This document shows, in pieces, positions 12,101 through 22,053 of a stretch of 64,000 bases of DNA. Source of the DNA: Serinus canaria (lineage: Eukaryota > Chordata > Aves > Passeriformes > Fringillidae); NCBI RefSeq assembly GCF_022539315.1, contig NC_066314.1, forward strand, positions 62,109,543 to 62,173,542, in the 5' to 3' direction. How positions within the stretch are numbered: the stretch's first letter is position 1; every line of letters begins with the position of its first letter. A program made the position numbers and the translations under genes. The notes under the pieces were generated by a model. That model was not told the DNA's origin. It searched no databases and was given only the letters and a program-made list of their open reading frames with translations.

Positions 12101-15100
12101 TTACAGTAACCTGGAAAGGAAAAGCAAGCCCTGTATCTCCTTAATATTGTAATTGTACAATATGATGTTCATTAAATTTAAATTAGATAGCTGCTCTATC
12201 CTTCAAAACACTTTCTGAAAAAGGTATAATGACATATACAATCTACAGCTTCCTCACAAGAGGAAGAGAAGGTGCAGACTCTGATCTCCACTCTCAAGTG
12301 GCCAGTAATAGGACAGAAGGGAATGGCATGAAGCTTTTTGAGGGGTTTAGGTTGGATATTGTGAAAAAGATGTTCACCTTAAAGTTCATTGGGCACTGGA
12401 ACAGGCTCTCCAGGGTAATGGTTGCACTATCAAGCCTGACAGAATTCAAGAAGTGTTTGGACAATGCTCTCTGGCACCTGGTGTGATTCTTGGGGTGTCC
12501 TGTGCAGGGGCAGGAGTTGGACTTGATGGTCCTTGTGGGTCCCTTCCAACTCAGCATATTCTATAATTCTACTTACAGTCAGTGAGCTGAGGCATAATCT
12601 TGAAGCATACAAACCTTGTAAATGTCTATGTATGTAGTCATATTTTGTTGTAAATATTTCAAAGTACAAAGTAGATTAACACTAGAAAGATTTGAGTTTT
12701 TGAGAGTCAGGCTTGCTACTTTGCCCTGTTAAATCTCCTTTTCTTTCCCAGTCTTTTATCTGGGCCAAATAAATTGTAGTTTGGGAGTGATAGACAACAG
12801 TGAAGACTTGTTATTTTTGACTCTTGAAGGGAATACTGATGATTAGGGTAAAACTATGTATGTCCAGGCAGATTGAACCAGAAAGAACAACTGTGTTTCT
12901 GTAAATGAATGAGGTATTTTTTTCTCAAATACTCAGAGTATTCTCTTGGCCAACGGCAGTACCATGAAGAGATATCTAGGTTATGTTGCAGTGATAAGCT
13001 TGAGTCTGTTATCCTCTACGTAGGAAAGCAGGATCTGATCAAAGTGGCATCAATTATGACTGAATTTTGTGGATGGTGTCCTCTGTGAAAGGCTGTTTCT
13101 GGGAACATTATTCTCTTTCCTTCTGACTAAATCTGAGAATTTAAGTTAGAATAAAAGTATATCCCTAAGGGTCAAATCTGAACTGCAAGGTTTAATCTTG
13201 CTTGTGCTGAGAAGTAGACTTGCATAATGCAAACCTTTTAATCAGAAAAGTGTCTGTAAACCTCTTATTCAACAAATCATTCCTGCTATCTATTTGTGTA
13301 GTAATACTTATTTTCTAACAGTGTTTATTACTTGTTCTTTTCTCTGATTTTACTGAAGCACCTGTTCAACTCAAATTACTTTAAATTTGCCTGTGCTGTT
13401 GAGATGGAATTATTAGCTAAAAATCAAGTTGTATTGTACTTATCTGTTCTGTGCTACATCTTTCAATATAGTTCATATAATCCAGTGCACTTTCAAATGG
13501 AAGTGAGGGCAGAATCTGTCTTGCAGAACCTATGCCATTTATGGTCAATTGCACAGAAAGTACAATGCTTGACCTGAAATTCTCAGCTGATGTGAAGCTG
13601 TGTAACTTGAGAATAAGCTGAGGAAATTTTACCTGTGGCTTGAGCTAAATGGGTATGTTTTGGCAAATGAGGACTTAGACATTGGCATTCAATGGTGAAG
13701 TGGCTTTGTTTTGTGAATAAATGGGAAGTCTGAAATAGCACTTGATATTTTCATATAGAAGTATAGGTGATGAGCTGCAGAAGTAAGAAAAGTGACCCTA
13801 GTAGCTGCAACACCTACTCAAAACAGTAGAGTCTGTTAGAACACAGGGCTAACTTAAGGCAGAAAACTTTCATTTGAAGCTCTAAGAGTTAATGTGTACC
13901 TTTCTGAAAGAGCTGAAAAAAAATATTTTGGAATTATTTTTAATAGAATAATTAATTATTATTCTTGAAAGTCCTTATGCTTTGTAAATTAATATCTTTA
14001 ATTTTTAATTTTTAAATCTTTAATATCTGTAATTTTTCTTTTAGTGTGAGCATATCCATTTTTCTGGTATTGTATGTGAAAAGAATGGGAAGGCTCATTA
14101 TTATACAAGTCTTGCTGGTGTTGTCTTTCACTTTTTTAAATTATAGAAGCTAATAGCAGATTGTTATTTGCAGATGAAACAATCTTCAATTAAATCTCAG
14201 TTTGCCTGTACGTATAAAAATGATTTGAGTCAGATGAGTGATCAGCATTCCCATGGAATTCCAACCTGCAAACATCCTGTTCCAAAGCAACATTTAAAAG
14301 CTGGAAAGCCCACAGGTAAGCTGTGGTAGGATTGAATAAATAAATGCAATGGGGAATACTTTAAATGCTATCCAAAAAGCTTTTAGTATAACTCAAATGC
14401 TTTCAAGAAAAGGAACAAAAATGTCTCATTGTTCTCAATGTCTCATATGCTAGTTAAATCTTTTTGCAATAAAATTGTAGTGCCAATGCTTTGAAAATAT
14501 AAATGTTTGAAAAGTGTGTTGATACTATCTTGCAGTAAAAAAGTGATTTATGTTGCATATATGACATATTTGTTCTTGTTCTACAAAAGTAAGCCAAGTG
14601 CATTTTATATTTTTGCCATTAAAAGGAGGGAAAATTTGTTTTACTGCACTACTACCTATATAATATATAAAATTTCTATGCCCTTTAACCCTCTCTTCCA
14701 ATATCTTAAAGTTATAAATCCACTTCCCTAAGTTAGTTCTTACATGTTCTTGAGCAATGTAATTTTAAATTGGCAATGCACTTAGGAACACATAGCAAAT
14801 TTAATAGCAATGACAAGCATAACTTTGTTTTATTGGTAATACATTATTTTTTATTAAAAAAAATAACATGGCAGTTCTTATAGAAAAAGGATGTATGTTC
14901 CCAGGTAACTTTTTATTTCTTCACATATGTTTTTGATATTCTTACATGACAGAAGGTCCAAATTCATGTCTTGATGTACCAGGGCTTGGAACTATTTCTG
15001 AAAGTGTTCACCAGACTAGAAGTTATACAGAAATGGGAAAGCTGAGTTGTCAGCCAAGGAACAAGAATTCTGAGAATGAACAGATGGATTTGAATAATGA

Positions 15101-15287
15101 CAAAATAATCTGTGACAAGGAAAGTGAACCATCTTTGCAAAAAAATACTAAAAGACTTAAGACTTCAAGCAGCTCTAAGAAGGAATTGGACAGCAAAATT
15201 GGTGGAAAAAGAAAGCAGACCAAAACTGCAAGTAAGAATAAGTTGATTGCTGGTCAGGCAAAATTAACTCGCTTTTTTCAACTCTAA
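2991..15287 (+). CDS. PARPBP: PARPBP (PARI), C-terminal part of the gene: join(2991..3169,4400..4481,14174..14315,14953..15287)
   Basis: PARPBP is a nuclear protein with a UvrD-helicase-like fold. It is recruited to forks by PCNA, restrains RAD51-dependent recombination and binds PARP1 (known for the family). Seen here: four exons with AG/GT boundaries join without a stop into 738 nt, giving 245 residues plus TAA. Exon phases fit exactly (start phase 0; junction phases 2, 0, 1). The reading contains [28 protein letters not shown] and a C-terminal [11 protein letters not shown], each close to the human protein as I remember it. GQAKLTRFF carries the PIP box QxxLxxFF (15255-15278), which binds PCNA. 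The N-terminal helicase-like part is not in the window; earlier exons must lie left of position 1, since I could not find the preceding exon in 1-2990. The gene converges on PMCH. The intron at 4482-14173 carries a large minisatellite. Confidence 0.93.
3170..4399 (+). other. PARPBP: PARPBP intron (1.23 kb)
   Basis: Intron between the first two visible exons. It holds a short AAT trinucleotide run at about 4126-4148 and nothing else I can identify. Confidence 0.85.
4126..4148. repeat. (AAT)n microsatellite
   Basis: About seven AAT units in the PARPBP intron. Confidence 0.85.
4400..4481 (+). CDS. PARPBP: PARPBP exon (second visible)
   Basis: This is a short 82-nt exon between ttaatatag (acceptor, ends 4399) and gtactc (donor, starts 4482). 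Its first base completes the Arg codon left open by the preceding exon. It then reads [20 protein letters not shown] followed by MDEKVIK, parallel to the human ...KPLRERI..SMQEKKIK segment. It is too short to show up as an independent reading frame; synteny of the protein and phase compatibility on both sides support it. Confidence 0.9.
4482..9477 (+). other. PARPBP: Left part of the large PARPBP intron
   Basis: AT-rich intron sequence before the minisatellite. Open frames in it (for example 7607-7837, 7911-8141) show no family features. No repeat family recognised. Confidence 0.7.
9478..10068 (+). repeat. Minisatellite A: about 37 copies of a 16-bp unit
   Basis: The unit is CCCTTTGTACTCCTTT. 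Its GTAC core recurs every 16 bp from 9488 to 10048 (36 copies), with one 15-bp unit ending at 9663 and one 17-bp unit starting at 9903; a 37th copy at 10064 reads GTTCAC. The plus strand is 14/16 pyrimidine. Because 16 is not a multiple of 3, three units make a 48-bp coding period (16 residues, [16 protein letters not shown]) in every plus frame. This explains overlapping long open frames of 369-410 codons that span this and the next array, and one of 213 codons on the minus strand. These are low-complexity artefacts, not genes. It lies within an intron of PARPBP. Confidence 0.97.
10069..10135 (+). repeat. Transition zone between minisatellites A and B
   Basis: About 67 bp of hybrid units (CACTTCC, TTTGTCACTCC, and a return of CCCTTTGTACTCCGTT at about 10116-10131). 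They are intermediate between the 16-bp and 13-bp repeats and suggest that B arose from A-like units. Confidence 0.75.
10136..10548 (+). repeat. Minisatellite B: 31 copies of a 12/13-bp unit
   Basis: The unit is CTTCCTTTTTCAA (13 bp) with 12-bp versions carrying four instead of five T. CAAC recurs 31 times from 10150 to 10539. One unit around 10225-10243 contains an insertion resembling minisatellite A (CCTTTCCCTTT). One unit reads CAACGTCC at 10320. It is strongly pyrimidine-rich on plus and homogeneous towards its right end. Confidence 0.96.
10549..12240 (+). other. PARPBP: PARPBP intron right of the minisatellite
   Basis: Begins with a T run and a splice-acceptor-like tttctcaaag (10561-10570). 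The remainder is AT-rich, with short open frames (10938-11144 and 11554-11811, both minus) that lack recognisable features. Confidence 0.65.
12241..12570 (+). mobile_element. CR1 LINE 3' fragment
   Basis: Contains the diagnostic avian CR1 3' sequence: CAGCTTCCTCA, GGGCACTGGAACAGGCTC, GGACTTGATGGTCCTTGTGG, GTCCCTTCCAAC, and a terminal ATTCTATAATTCT resembling the CR1 8-bp tail. The element is 5'-truncated, as is usual. Short open frames on both strands inside it are remnants. Confidence 0.9.
12571..14173 (+). other. PARPBP: PARPBP intron between the CR1 and the third visible exon
   Basis: AT-rich intron. The open frame at 13332-13577 has no splice sites or motifs that would make it an exon. 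Nothing else identified. Confidence 0.65.
14174..14315 (+). CDS. PARPBP: PARPBP exon (third visible)
   Basis: The acceptor is ttgttatttgcag (ends 14173) and the donor is gtaagc (starts 14316). The 142-nt exon starts in phase 0 with ATG AAA CAA and encodes [19 protein letters not shown]..., parallel to human [17 protein letters not shown]. It ends after one base of a codon. The second half ([15 protein letters not shown]) is diverged from human, as expected for the low-complexity linker before the PIP box. Confidence 0.9.
14316..14952 (+). other. PARPBP: Last PARPBP intron (637 bp)
   Basis: Standard GTAAGC...CAG intron. The 14507-14731 frame lies wholly inside it and is not coding. Confidence 0.85.
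14953..15287 (+). CDS. PARPBP: PARPBP terminal coding exon with PIP box
   Basis: The acceptor is cttacatgacag (ends 14952). With the G carried over from the previous exon, the exon begins GAA GGT CCA. It encodes a Lys/Ser-rich disordered tail containing basic clusters (for example GGKRKQTK, nuclear-localisation-like) and then the PIP box Q-A-K-L-T-R-F-F at 15255-15278. The last codons are Gln-Leu-TAA. Human ends TQFFRL and this bird ends TRFFQL, so the hydrophobic anchor is kept and the flanking positions vary. Confidence 0.93.
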
Positions 15288-15440
15288 GTTTTTGTTTTCA
15301 CATGCATGGTATGTTGACAGTTGTAAAAGTTTGCAAGAAAACAGGTGTAATTTATGAACTATTTCCTTTCATATGTAAATAATTGAAAGTAGCTTGTGTA
15401 TTATAGTAGACAATTACAAGTCTGGATTATGCTGAAGTAT

Positions 15441-15446
15441 TTTATT
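15441..15446 (-). terminator. PMCH: Probable PMCH poly(A) signal
   Basis: AATAAA on the minus strand (TTTATT on plus), about 195 nt past the PMCH stop and the first canonical signal after it. Cleavage around 15415-15430 would place the PMCH 3' end inside the PARPBP 3' UTR. Confidence 0.6.
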
Positions 15447-15592
15447 TTTTAATAACAGTACATTGTTAATAATTACACTGTTATTTTTGATAATGACTTA
15501 TGTATCCCTCTACAATGCAGTGGGAAATTATTTTTGGATGAGTATGTAAAGTTATACAAATAATCAGTAACTTCAAATTACATTAAATTCAG

Positions 15593-15598
15593 AATAAA
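15593..15598 (+). terminator. PARPBP: Probable PARPBP poly(A) signal
   Basis: This is the first canonical AATAAA after the stop codon on the plus strand, about 305 nt downstream. Cleavage 10-30 nt later would put the mRNA end around 15610-15625. That is beyond the poly(A) signal of the opposing PMCH gene, so the two transcripts would be complementary at their ends. A second AATAAA near 15889 could be used by longer forms. Confidence 0.55.
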
Positions 15599-15638
15599 AT
15601 GTTTAATCTTCAGAGAAGGTGGTGGAGATAAGTAGTTT

Positions 15639-15688
15639 TCACACTTGCCAACAAGGTCGGTAGACTCTTCCCAGCATACACCTGAGGA
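15639..15688 (-). CDS. PMCH: PMCH exon 3 (mature MCH ring and C-terminus)
   Basis: The 50-nt exon follows the acceptor ctctcctgtag. Its first two bases (TC) complete a codon begun with A in exon 2, giving ATC (Ile). It then reads L-R-C-M-L-G-R-V-Y-R-P-C-W-Q-V-TGA, the invariant MCH core. It is too short to be found by an open-reading-frame scan and was recovered by reading the minus strand downstream of exon 2. Confidence 0.96.
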
Positions 15689-16868
15689 CTACAGGAGAGA
15701 AAGAGCTTAAAAGTTTAAATCATCAAAGAACCAGAATTCTTATGGCTTCTGGAAATATTAATTTAACAAATGCTCCCTCCCCTGTGCAACAAATCATAAG
15801 TCATGGAGTCTCTAAATGAACCTTTACCAAATTGCTATATTGACATTGCAGTATACTTTACCAGAATGAAATAATTTTCTGTGTAAAAATAAAATATATT
15901 TACTGTCAAAATCTCTTCTTCCTATAGGAAATTTAGCTGAATTTTCTTCATCTGTAGTCTCTCTTTCCTGTATTGACTCAGTATTTTGAATTTCAGTGTC
16001 AGCTGGAAAAGCCATGGCTCCCTTCAGTGCAGGATAAGGTAGTTGCTTTCTACCTAAGTTGATTGGCATAACATGATTGAAGAAATCATGTCTGGAACCT
16101 CTGTCCTGTTTTAAGGGAAGACAAGTGGTTTATCTTTAAATAAAGTCAGTTGTATCACACTTTGTTCCTTATATTCCAACAGTGCAGTTATTTTATGTTT
16201 CAAAATCATACCTTAATAGTAATGACCTGTATTGCATCTTTGGCCAAAATGGCTTAATTGACATAATTAAATAATGAGTCTTGTGTATGACAAAGTTAAA
16301 AACCTGTTGCTGCATATAGGGACATCAAATATAAATACAGGTTTCTTCTTACCACACAACACCCCCCACCCCCCAGTCCTCCAAATTTTGGCTACTGTCT
16401 GTGAAAATCAGATTTAATTCAACTCTCCAAGTTACACATTTAGAATCTTGGCATAAGAAATATAGAGTTGAATTTTTTTTCTTGACTATGTTATGTTAAA
16501 CTAGTATTTTTTATATATTTACCTGGTTATAGAATTAAATTGTTGTACTTGTTTTTTAAAGGGGCAGAAATGAATTTCAATTTTACAATTAAGCCAAAAT
16601 TTAAAACTGAACTCACCAAAAACTTCATGTTTCCAGCATTCTTATCATTGAAAACACTGCTGTCTTCAGTCTTGTAGTACTTCAGCAAAGGTATAGCTCC
16701 TCTGTTCATACCTTTATCTCCATTTTGTGGAGTTTTTCCTAGATTTAATGCAGCAAGCAACATATCTTCATCTTCTTCCTCTTGCAGAGACTTTGAAACT
16801 GAGACTAGAAAACCTTGAGAAAAAAGAGAGAGAAGGGAGAGAATTAGGATATATGATGAGATGCACAT
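15639..16868 (-). CDS. PMCH: PMCH, pro-melanin-concentrating hormone: complement(join(15639..15688,15904..16105,16617..16868))
   Basis: This gene encodes the precursor of the cyclic neuropeptide MCH, secreted by lateral hypothalamic neurons and acting through MCHR1-type receptors on feeding, sleep and energy balance, and of neuropeptide EI. All three exons are present: 252 + 202 + 50 nt = 504 nt, giving 167 aa plus TGA (165 aa in human). Exon 1 encodes the signal peptide (MCISSYILILSLLSLFSQG). Exon 2 encodes the spacer and DEENSAKFPIGRRDFD. Exon 3 encodes LRCMLGRVYRPCWQV. The ring cysteines (Cys7 and Cys16 of MCH) and the Arg-Arg release site are intact. Introns are 16106-16616 (GTGAGT...AG) and 15689-15903 (GTAAAT...AG). 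The upstream in-frame TAA next to the ATG fixes the start. Two oddities are a Met-to-Ile change at MCH position 4 and loss of the dibasic site before neuropeptide EI. Confidence 0.95.
15904..16105 (-). CDS. PMCH: PMCH exon 2 (NGE/NEI region)
   Basis: The acceptor aaaacag precedes 16105, and the donor GACA|GTAAAT ends the exon at 15904. It reads DRGSRHDFFNHVMPINLGRK..., then FPADTEIQNTESIQERETTD and EENSAKFPIGRRDFD plus one base of the next codon. FPIG-RR marks amidated neuropeptide EI followed by the dibasic site that frees MCH. An ATG at 16069 is internal, not a start. Confidence 0.93.
16617..16868 (-). CDS. PMCH: PMCH exon 1 (signal peptide and N-terminal propeptide)
   Basis: Reads from ATG at 16868 to the donor TTG|GTGAGT at 16617/16616, 84 codons in phase 0. 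Residues 2-21 form the hydrophobic signal core, followed by an acidic stretch (LQEEEDEDM) and AALNLGKT. An in-frame TAA lies two codons upstream of the ATG. The sequence SSYILIL...FSQG matches the start of the human precursor. Confidence 0.95.
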
Positions 16869-16967
16869 TTTTTAATCGTCTAGCGCTTGCATAGAGGTTT
16901 GGCTTCTCAAATTCTAAGAAATATTTTCCAGTGGTAAATAATTGTTTTCCATTTCTGGAATGGCACT

Positions 16968-16976
16968 CTTTATATA
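16968..16976 (-). promoter_or_regulatory. PMCH: PMCH TATA box
   Basis: TATATAAAG on the minus strand, 100 nt upstream of the PMCH ATG. It predicts transcription starting near 16940 and a 5' UTR of about 70 nt. Mammalian PMCH also has a TATA-type promoter with a short leader. No other promoter element was identified with confidence. Confidence 0.6.
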
Positions 16977-17442
16977 TTTTACAGGTTGAATGGAAACTAC
17001 TTCAGTAGCTGATGAGTTCATGCTTTTAAAATGACTCATATCAAGGGGTAACCTTTTCTATAATCCTTCTAATCCCACCTGTTTAGAACTAAAACATTTC
17101 TTTGTCATACCTAATTTGTTTCTTTGTATGTTTTTAGAACAGAATAGTTCCTTTTGGTGGATCAATATAGCAAAGTTCACAGAAAAAGTGATGTCCATTT
17201 GTGTTGTTTATAAAGCCTTAGCTTTGGTTAAGGCAATTTAAGAAGAGGAACTAATCTACATAAGTAAGATGGATTGTTGTGTGATGCATCATAGTTTTGA
17301 AACTGGTTTCATGAAAGAGCTGAAATTCTGGAAATTTGATAATGGCTTAGACTGCTACCATGTTAAAGCTGAAATACTTACTTTGTGTTTTGATTTCTAT
17401 TATGTCAGGTTGCATTATACAGACCTAATGGCTAGAAATATT

Positions 17443-17486
17443 TATTAGTACCTAATTAACTATGTATTAGTACCTAATTAACTATG
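17443..17486. repeat. Perfect 22-bp tandem duplication
   Basis: Two identical copies of a 22-bp sequence starting TATTAGTACCTAATTAAC. The exact identity suggests a recent duplication. Confidence 0.9.
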
Positions 17487-20400
17487 TTTGTGTTTTCTTA
17501 CTGAAAGTGGACCTTTCTCTGCTGCAAATAAAACAGTGAAATATGCTTGCTAAGAATGTAGAAAGAAAAGTAAACTTCAGTTTTTCCTTTAAAATGTCTT
17601 TGAAATGTATCTATTACCATGTAGAAGGAAATATAAAAGTTTCTGCATACTACTGTTGCATTGTTGTTGTGTGGGGCTGGTTGTTGTTGGCTGTTTTTGT
17701 TTGGTTTGGGGTTTTCTGCCTTATCTGGAAAGCAGATAGGGTCAGCTGAAATTTAGGTAATCTCTTAATGTCAGTGATAGAAACCACACATTCATTGGCC
17801 ATGTGCCTCTTAGCTAGTGCTTCTTGTTTTATCCTTTAGCTTAGTGCAGGGAACCATGCTGCTATTCAAGGCAAAGCACTAGGAAATTGGCCACTGTTCC
17901 CTGCTAAACTTCCTGGAAAAGCACCTGCCTTGCCAAAGTAACTTCTTGGTAAGATATTTCATGGGAAAATATGTCATGCTGGACTAAGTAGATTTTGAAT
18001 AAGAAACATGTTTGGTACACCATCTTTTCTCCAAATGAGAAAAGTTCATTTAATCCTTTCTGGGCAAAGTGTCTCTCACAAACAGAATTGTTCTTCTCAT
18101 TGTTTTCATTTCCTTGCTGTAGAGCCTGTATTTGCCTTTGGGTAATTGAAATGTTTTTTTTCCTTTGACTTTAACTGTCTGGCTACAGAGGAGACAAATT
18201 TCAGAGTTGATTGTATGTGGTTTAATACTTATCATCCAATAATTATTTTTCCCCTCACATTAAGTATTTATACAGTTTTGTTCAATTAATAAAGCAAAAG
18301 CCATGTATGCTCTCTTGCAGGTACTTTTCATTTAGCTCAGCCTTGACAGAACAGGAGTGCTTTAGAGCTGTGCTGGCAGCAAGCTGTTCTTTTTCCTATG
18401 TTGGTCTGTCAGTTAAGAGTTGGAAAACACACTATCAACCCAGTAATTGGGTAGGTGGCAGGAGCTTCTGCTCCTCTGAAGCTCTGGCACCCACAGGTAT
18501 GCAGCATCTCACACAGGGCTCACTTTCTAGTGCTTCTGTCCTTTAGTACAAAGCACAGCTCCAAGGAGTACAGCTGACCTGGATAATTCAGTTTGTCTGT
18601 CTACAGCATCTGGCTGGTTTTTTACTGTGAGACACCGGCTGATGTCTGTGAAGGAATATGTTTGTCAGGGCAAACTTATGGTACTTGCCCCAGGATCTTC
18701 TACTGCTTCCTGAAGTAGTTGTTAATTTGTAAGGTTTGTTGAAGAGCCAAGGTATTGTGAGTGATAATGAGTAGAAACTTCTAACTAGGCTGCCAAGAAA
18801 TCCAGAGCACATGTCTGTAGGTTCAATAACTTACCAACTGCTCTGAACAGGCAGAAAACATTTGTACACCTGCAGATACCCAATGTGTGTGTTGTGTAGA
18901 GCTTTTCATAATGCCTTGGGGAATCGTAGCACTCTGACATCTCCAGTTATATTTCTTCCTCCTGCAACTTTGAATTTTAGTAAAAATGTAAAATGTTTTA
19001 ATACATCACCTTCTATGTTTTACTATTACTTGGACTTAAAAAAATTATAAATAGTATTATTAACCCAGTAATGCTTTCAGAACAATAAAAATTTGAGAAA
19101 TTCTTCTGGCTTTTGCTTTATTATAACAAAATATGAACTCTTAACATCAGAAATCTCATGTGGTATATGTAAGTAAATAAAATCTAGGTGATAACATGCC
19201 TGGACTTTCTCTGTACTCATTTTGAATTCTAGGAACAGGTTATAAAACAATGGCAATAGTTTCATTTGGTCTTGTAACTACTGCAATTGCTGTGTACAAG
19301 TGCTTGAACCTAATTAACTGAAGAATAAATCAAACAGGTATGTGTTGTATAATGTCAATTATTTTCTATTATCAGGATTGAAAAACTTCACAGTGCAAGA
19401 GAAACTATTTAAGCAACCTTAATAATCATTTTAGTCAGTCTTAAAATAGCACAAAACCAATTGGTCAATGTTAATTTGCCCAGTGGCTCACTACTTCCGG
19501 TTTTAAAAGGTGGTTGGGATTTGTTTTCTTGTTTCATTTTTAGTTTGGATCTTGTACATTTTATCCTAACAGCTGTATTTTAGTCTGATTTGTGGAAATA
19601 CTAATCCCTTTTTGTGTATTGTTCTATCTAAATACCTCAGTGTTTTAGCTCCACACCCTTCCCACCAAACCAAACAAGCAGGTGTTAAAGTGGAGATTCT
19701 CTGTGCTAAAAATGGACAGAGTGTTATCAGCAGCTCACAGGACAGATAAGAGGTAATTAGCACACTTCATTATTGACTGTAGGAAATTAAGACTCTTGCC
19801 TAGCACTGTTTTGTTGTTCCTCCTGCTGAATTGGTAGTCACCTGGAACCATTAAATTGACTTTGCATGAAATAGGCACAATGTTACATACAGGAGATCAG
19901 GTCTGGATTTGTGCAGGAGCACAGCTCTAACTATTTGGAGAATCTAAAAGTCATTTTCTATAAATGTGTCAGGAGAATGTACAAAAAAAGGGTGGGAGTG
20001 AAACCCCATAAACTAAATAATTTTTACCAAATTTCTGCCCAAGATCCAGGGTATCCATTTCAGTTCTCTGTTGAATTATAGTCTGTGTATTTATAGAATG
20101 AAATGTTAGATTTGTTTGTGTTACAAATTAATTTCACAGTTGGGAAGACTTTAAAAATATTTTCTGCTGTTTGTTTTGAAAGGCATTTCAGAATTTCATT
20201 TGAAGCAAGTACATAAAAATGTGAATATTTCTTAAGGAATTGTGCAGCAGCAGCAGAGAACAATTTATGCATAGTTTCTTTTAGCAAAGTTAGTGATAAG
20301 CATATTGGTCACTGTCTGTCCTTTTTTAGAATTATTTCTATTCTGTAAAATAGTCTGTTCTTGTAGGAAAGATTTGCCAATACACTATGTTTAGAATTAA

Positions 20401-21231
20401 CTGATTCACTGCTTAAGAACAAATTAGTCCCCCCCCCAAATGTATCCCTGCCTCCCAACAGCTAAGTTTCTTCTTCTGAAGGACCTTTTGCAAAGCAGTC
20501 CATATGTAAATCTGTTAAGGATGCCCAATTAATCAATGAAGGGAAAAGAGGGAGATGGCTCAAGCCATCGTAGCTTCTTAGTTAAGAAAAAAACAGTGGT
20601 GATAGTGAAATACTCTGTTTTCATGTAAAAATCTGCATTTCTGAGAGAACTGACTGTGGACAAGGCATACTCAATTATTCTGTAACCAACCAGCAACAGA
20701 AACTTCCTTATGAGAACAATAAAGAAGATAAGAAAGACTAGGCCCCTTTGCTTTGCAGGCAGATGAGACAATTTCAGCCAAGAAAAAAATACAGGAAAAA
20801 GCAGGAGGTGCAACTGCAATTTTGAGCTTCATTTGAGCACAGGACGTCCATGAGAGGCTTTGAAGCTGGCTATCCAGTGCAAACCTGCTAAAATTGCTGT
20901 GATTTCCACTCTTCACCATTACTGTTCATGTGGTTTTGATAGTGCTAAATGGAGTAATTTATTTTGCATAGCTAACATGAAGGCAGGAAAGCTTATTTAG
21001 GAATATTGATTCTTAACAGGTCTTTTCCAATGGTACAGGAACCACTGGTGGATTAAGTCCCCTAAAGGGCAGTGAATGTTCTTGCTGGTACACAGTGATG
21101 GTAAAACTGACCACAGCTGGCATTTGAGAGGAGCAGAGCAGCAGTTCTTTTTTTTGCCATTATCTCAAAGGGGTCTGGGTAAAGTAAATGAATGTTGCTA
21201 TCAATATTGTTCCTTTATCCATGGATCCATA

Positions 21232-21255
21232 ATGGATAATTGATTCATTATCCAT
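21232..21255. repeat. Short inverted repeat
   Basis: Arms ATGGATAAT (21232-21240) and ATTATCCAT (21247-21255) with a 6-nt loop. Neighbouring sequence has further partial copies of ATGGATCC/ATCCATG. No function assigned. Confidence 0.7.
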
Positions 21256-21994
21256 GAATCCTGTTGATGATGATGTTGTGTCCTACACGTATCAGTCCAG
21301 GTTCTCTTACTGAGCTGGATCCTCTGAGTCAGTTTGCGTGATAAGATGCAGCTCTCGTGTAGATAGAAGAATGAATCCAACTCTGCTCAATTTCTTTTTT
21401 AGCAGAGCAATTGTTCAGTAAATTGGCACTTCATCAAAATCAAAGTTATTTACTGTTTTTCACCTGGAGTTTTTTACCAAAAAGGTCAAATGTTTTTGTT
21501 TAGGTTTGGGGTTATTTTTGGTTTTGTTTATTTTTATTTTTACATTTCAGTCTCTTTTAAAAACAATTGCATTTTCATCTGAATTGTTCCTACTAATGCT
21601 TTTTTCTTATGTCAGAGTATAAGCCTCAGTTGTTTGGAATTTTGGTAGTTATGGAACAATAATGCTGCATTATGAGTCCGTGAAATATTTTTACACCTTT
21701 TTGGATGTCAGGTACATTTTTGAGATACGCTATTTTGTAAGATGTTCCTTAAATAAACACAGAAGTCAGAGGTGTTTACACACAGAAATGCTCTAGTATA
21801 GTTTTCACATGGTAAGCTGAGCCACATACCTAAGGTGTGGGTCTGGGTTCCTCCTCATGAATTCTGGAAAAAGAATCAGTTATCTTTTAATTCTGTTATT
21901 GTGGAGTAAAATTTTAAACCTACAAGGACTCACTCTCTCTCTCTGCTTTGCCATACCAGTCTGTGATTTTGGCTCTTCTACAGTTTACTTTAGC

Positions 21995-22053
21995 AGCAAG
22001 GGGTTGGAACCAGATAATCTTTGAGGCCCTTTCCAAACCATTCTGTGATGCTG
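21995..22053 (+). mobile_element. Short CR1 3' remnant
   Basis: GGGGTTGGAACCAGATAATC and CCATTCTGTGATG resemble the end of avian CR1 elements. The rest of the element is not recognisable. Confidence 0.55.

Noticed and set aside
15824..16069. Continuous frame read through PMCH exon 2 with its own ATG and a C-terminus ending NVNIAIW
   Set aside because: The part below 15904 is intron 2. The true C-terminus is in exon 3 at 15639-15688, and the ATG is internal to exon 2.
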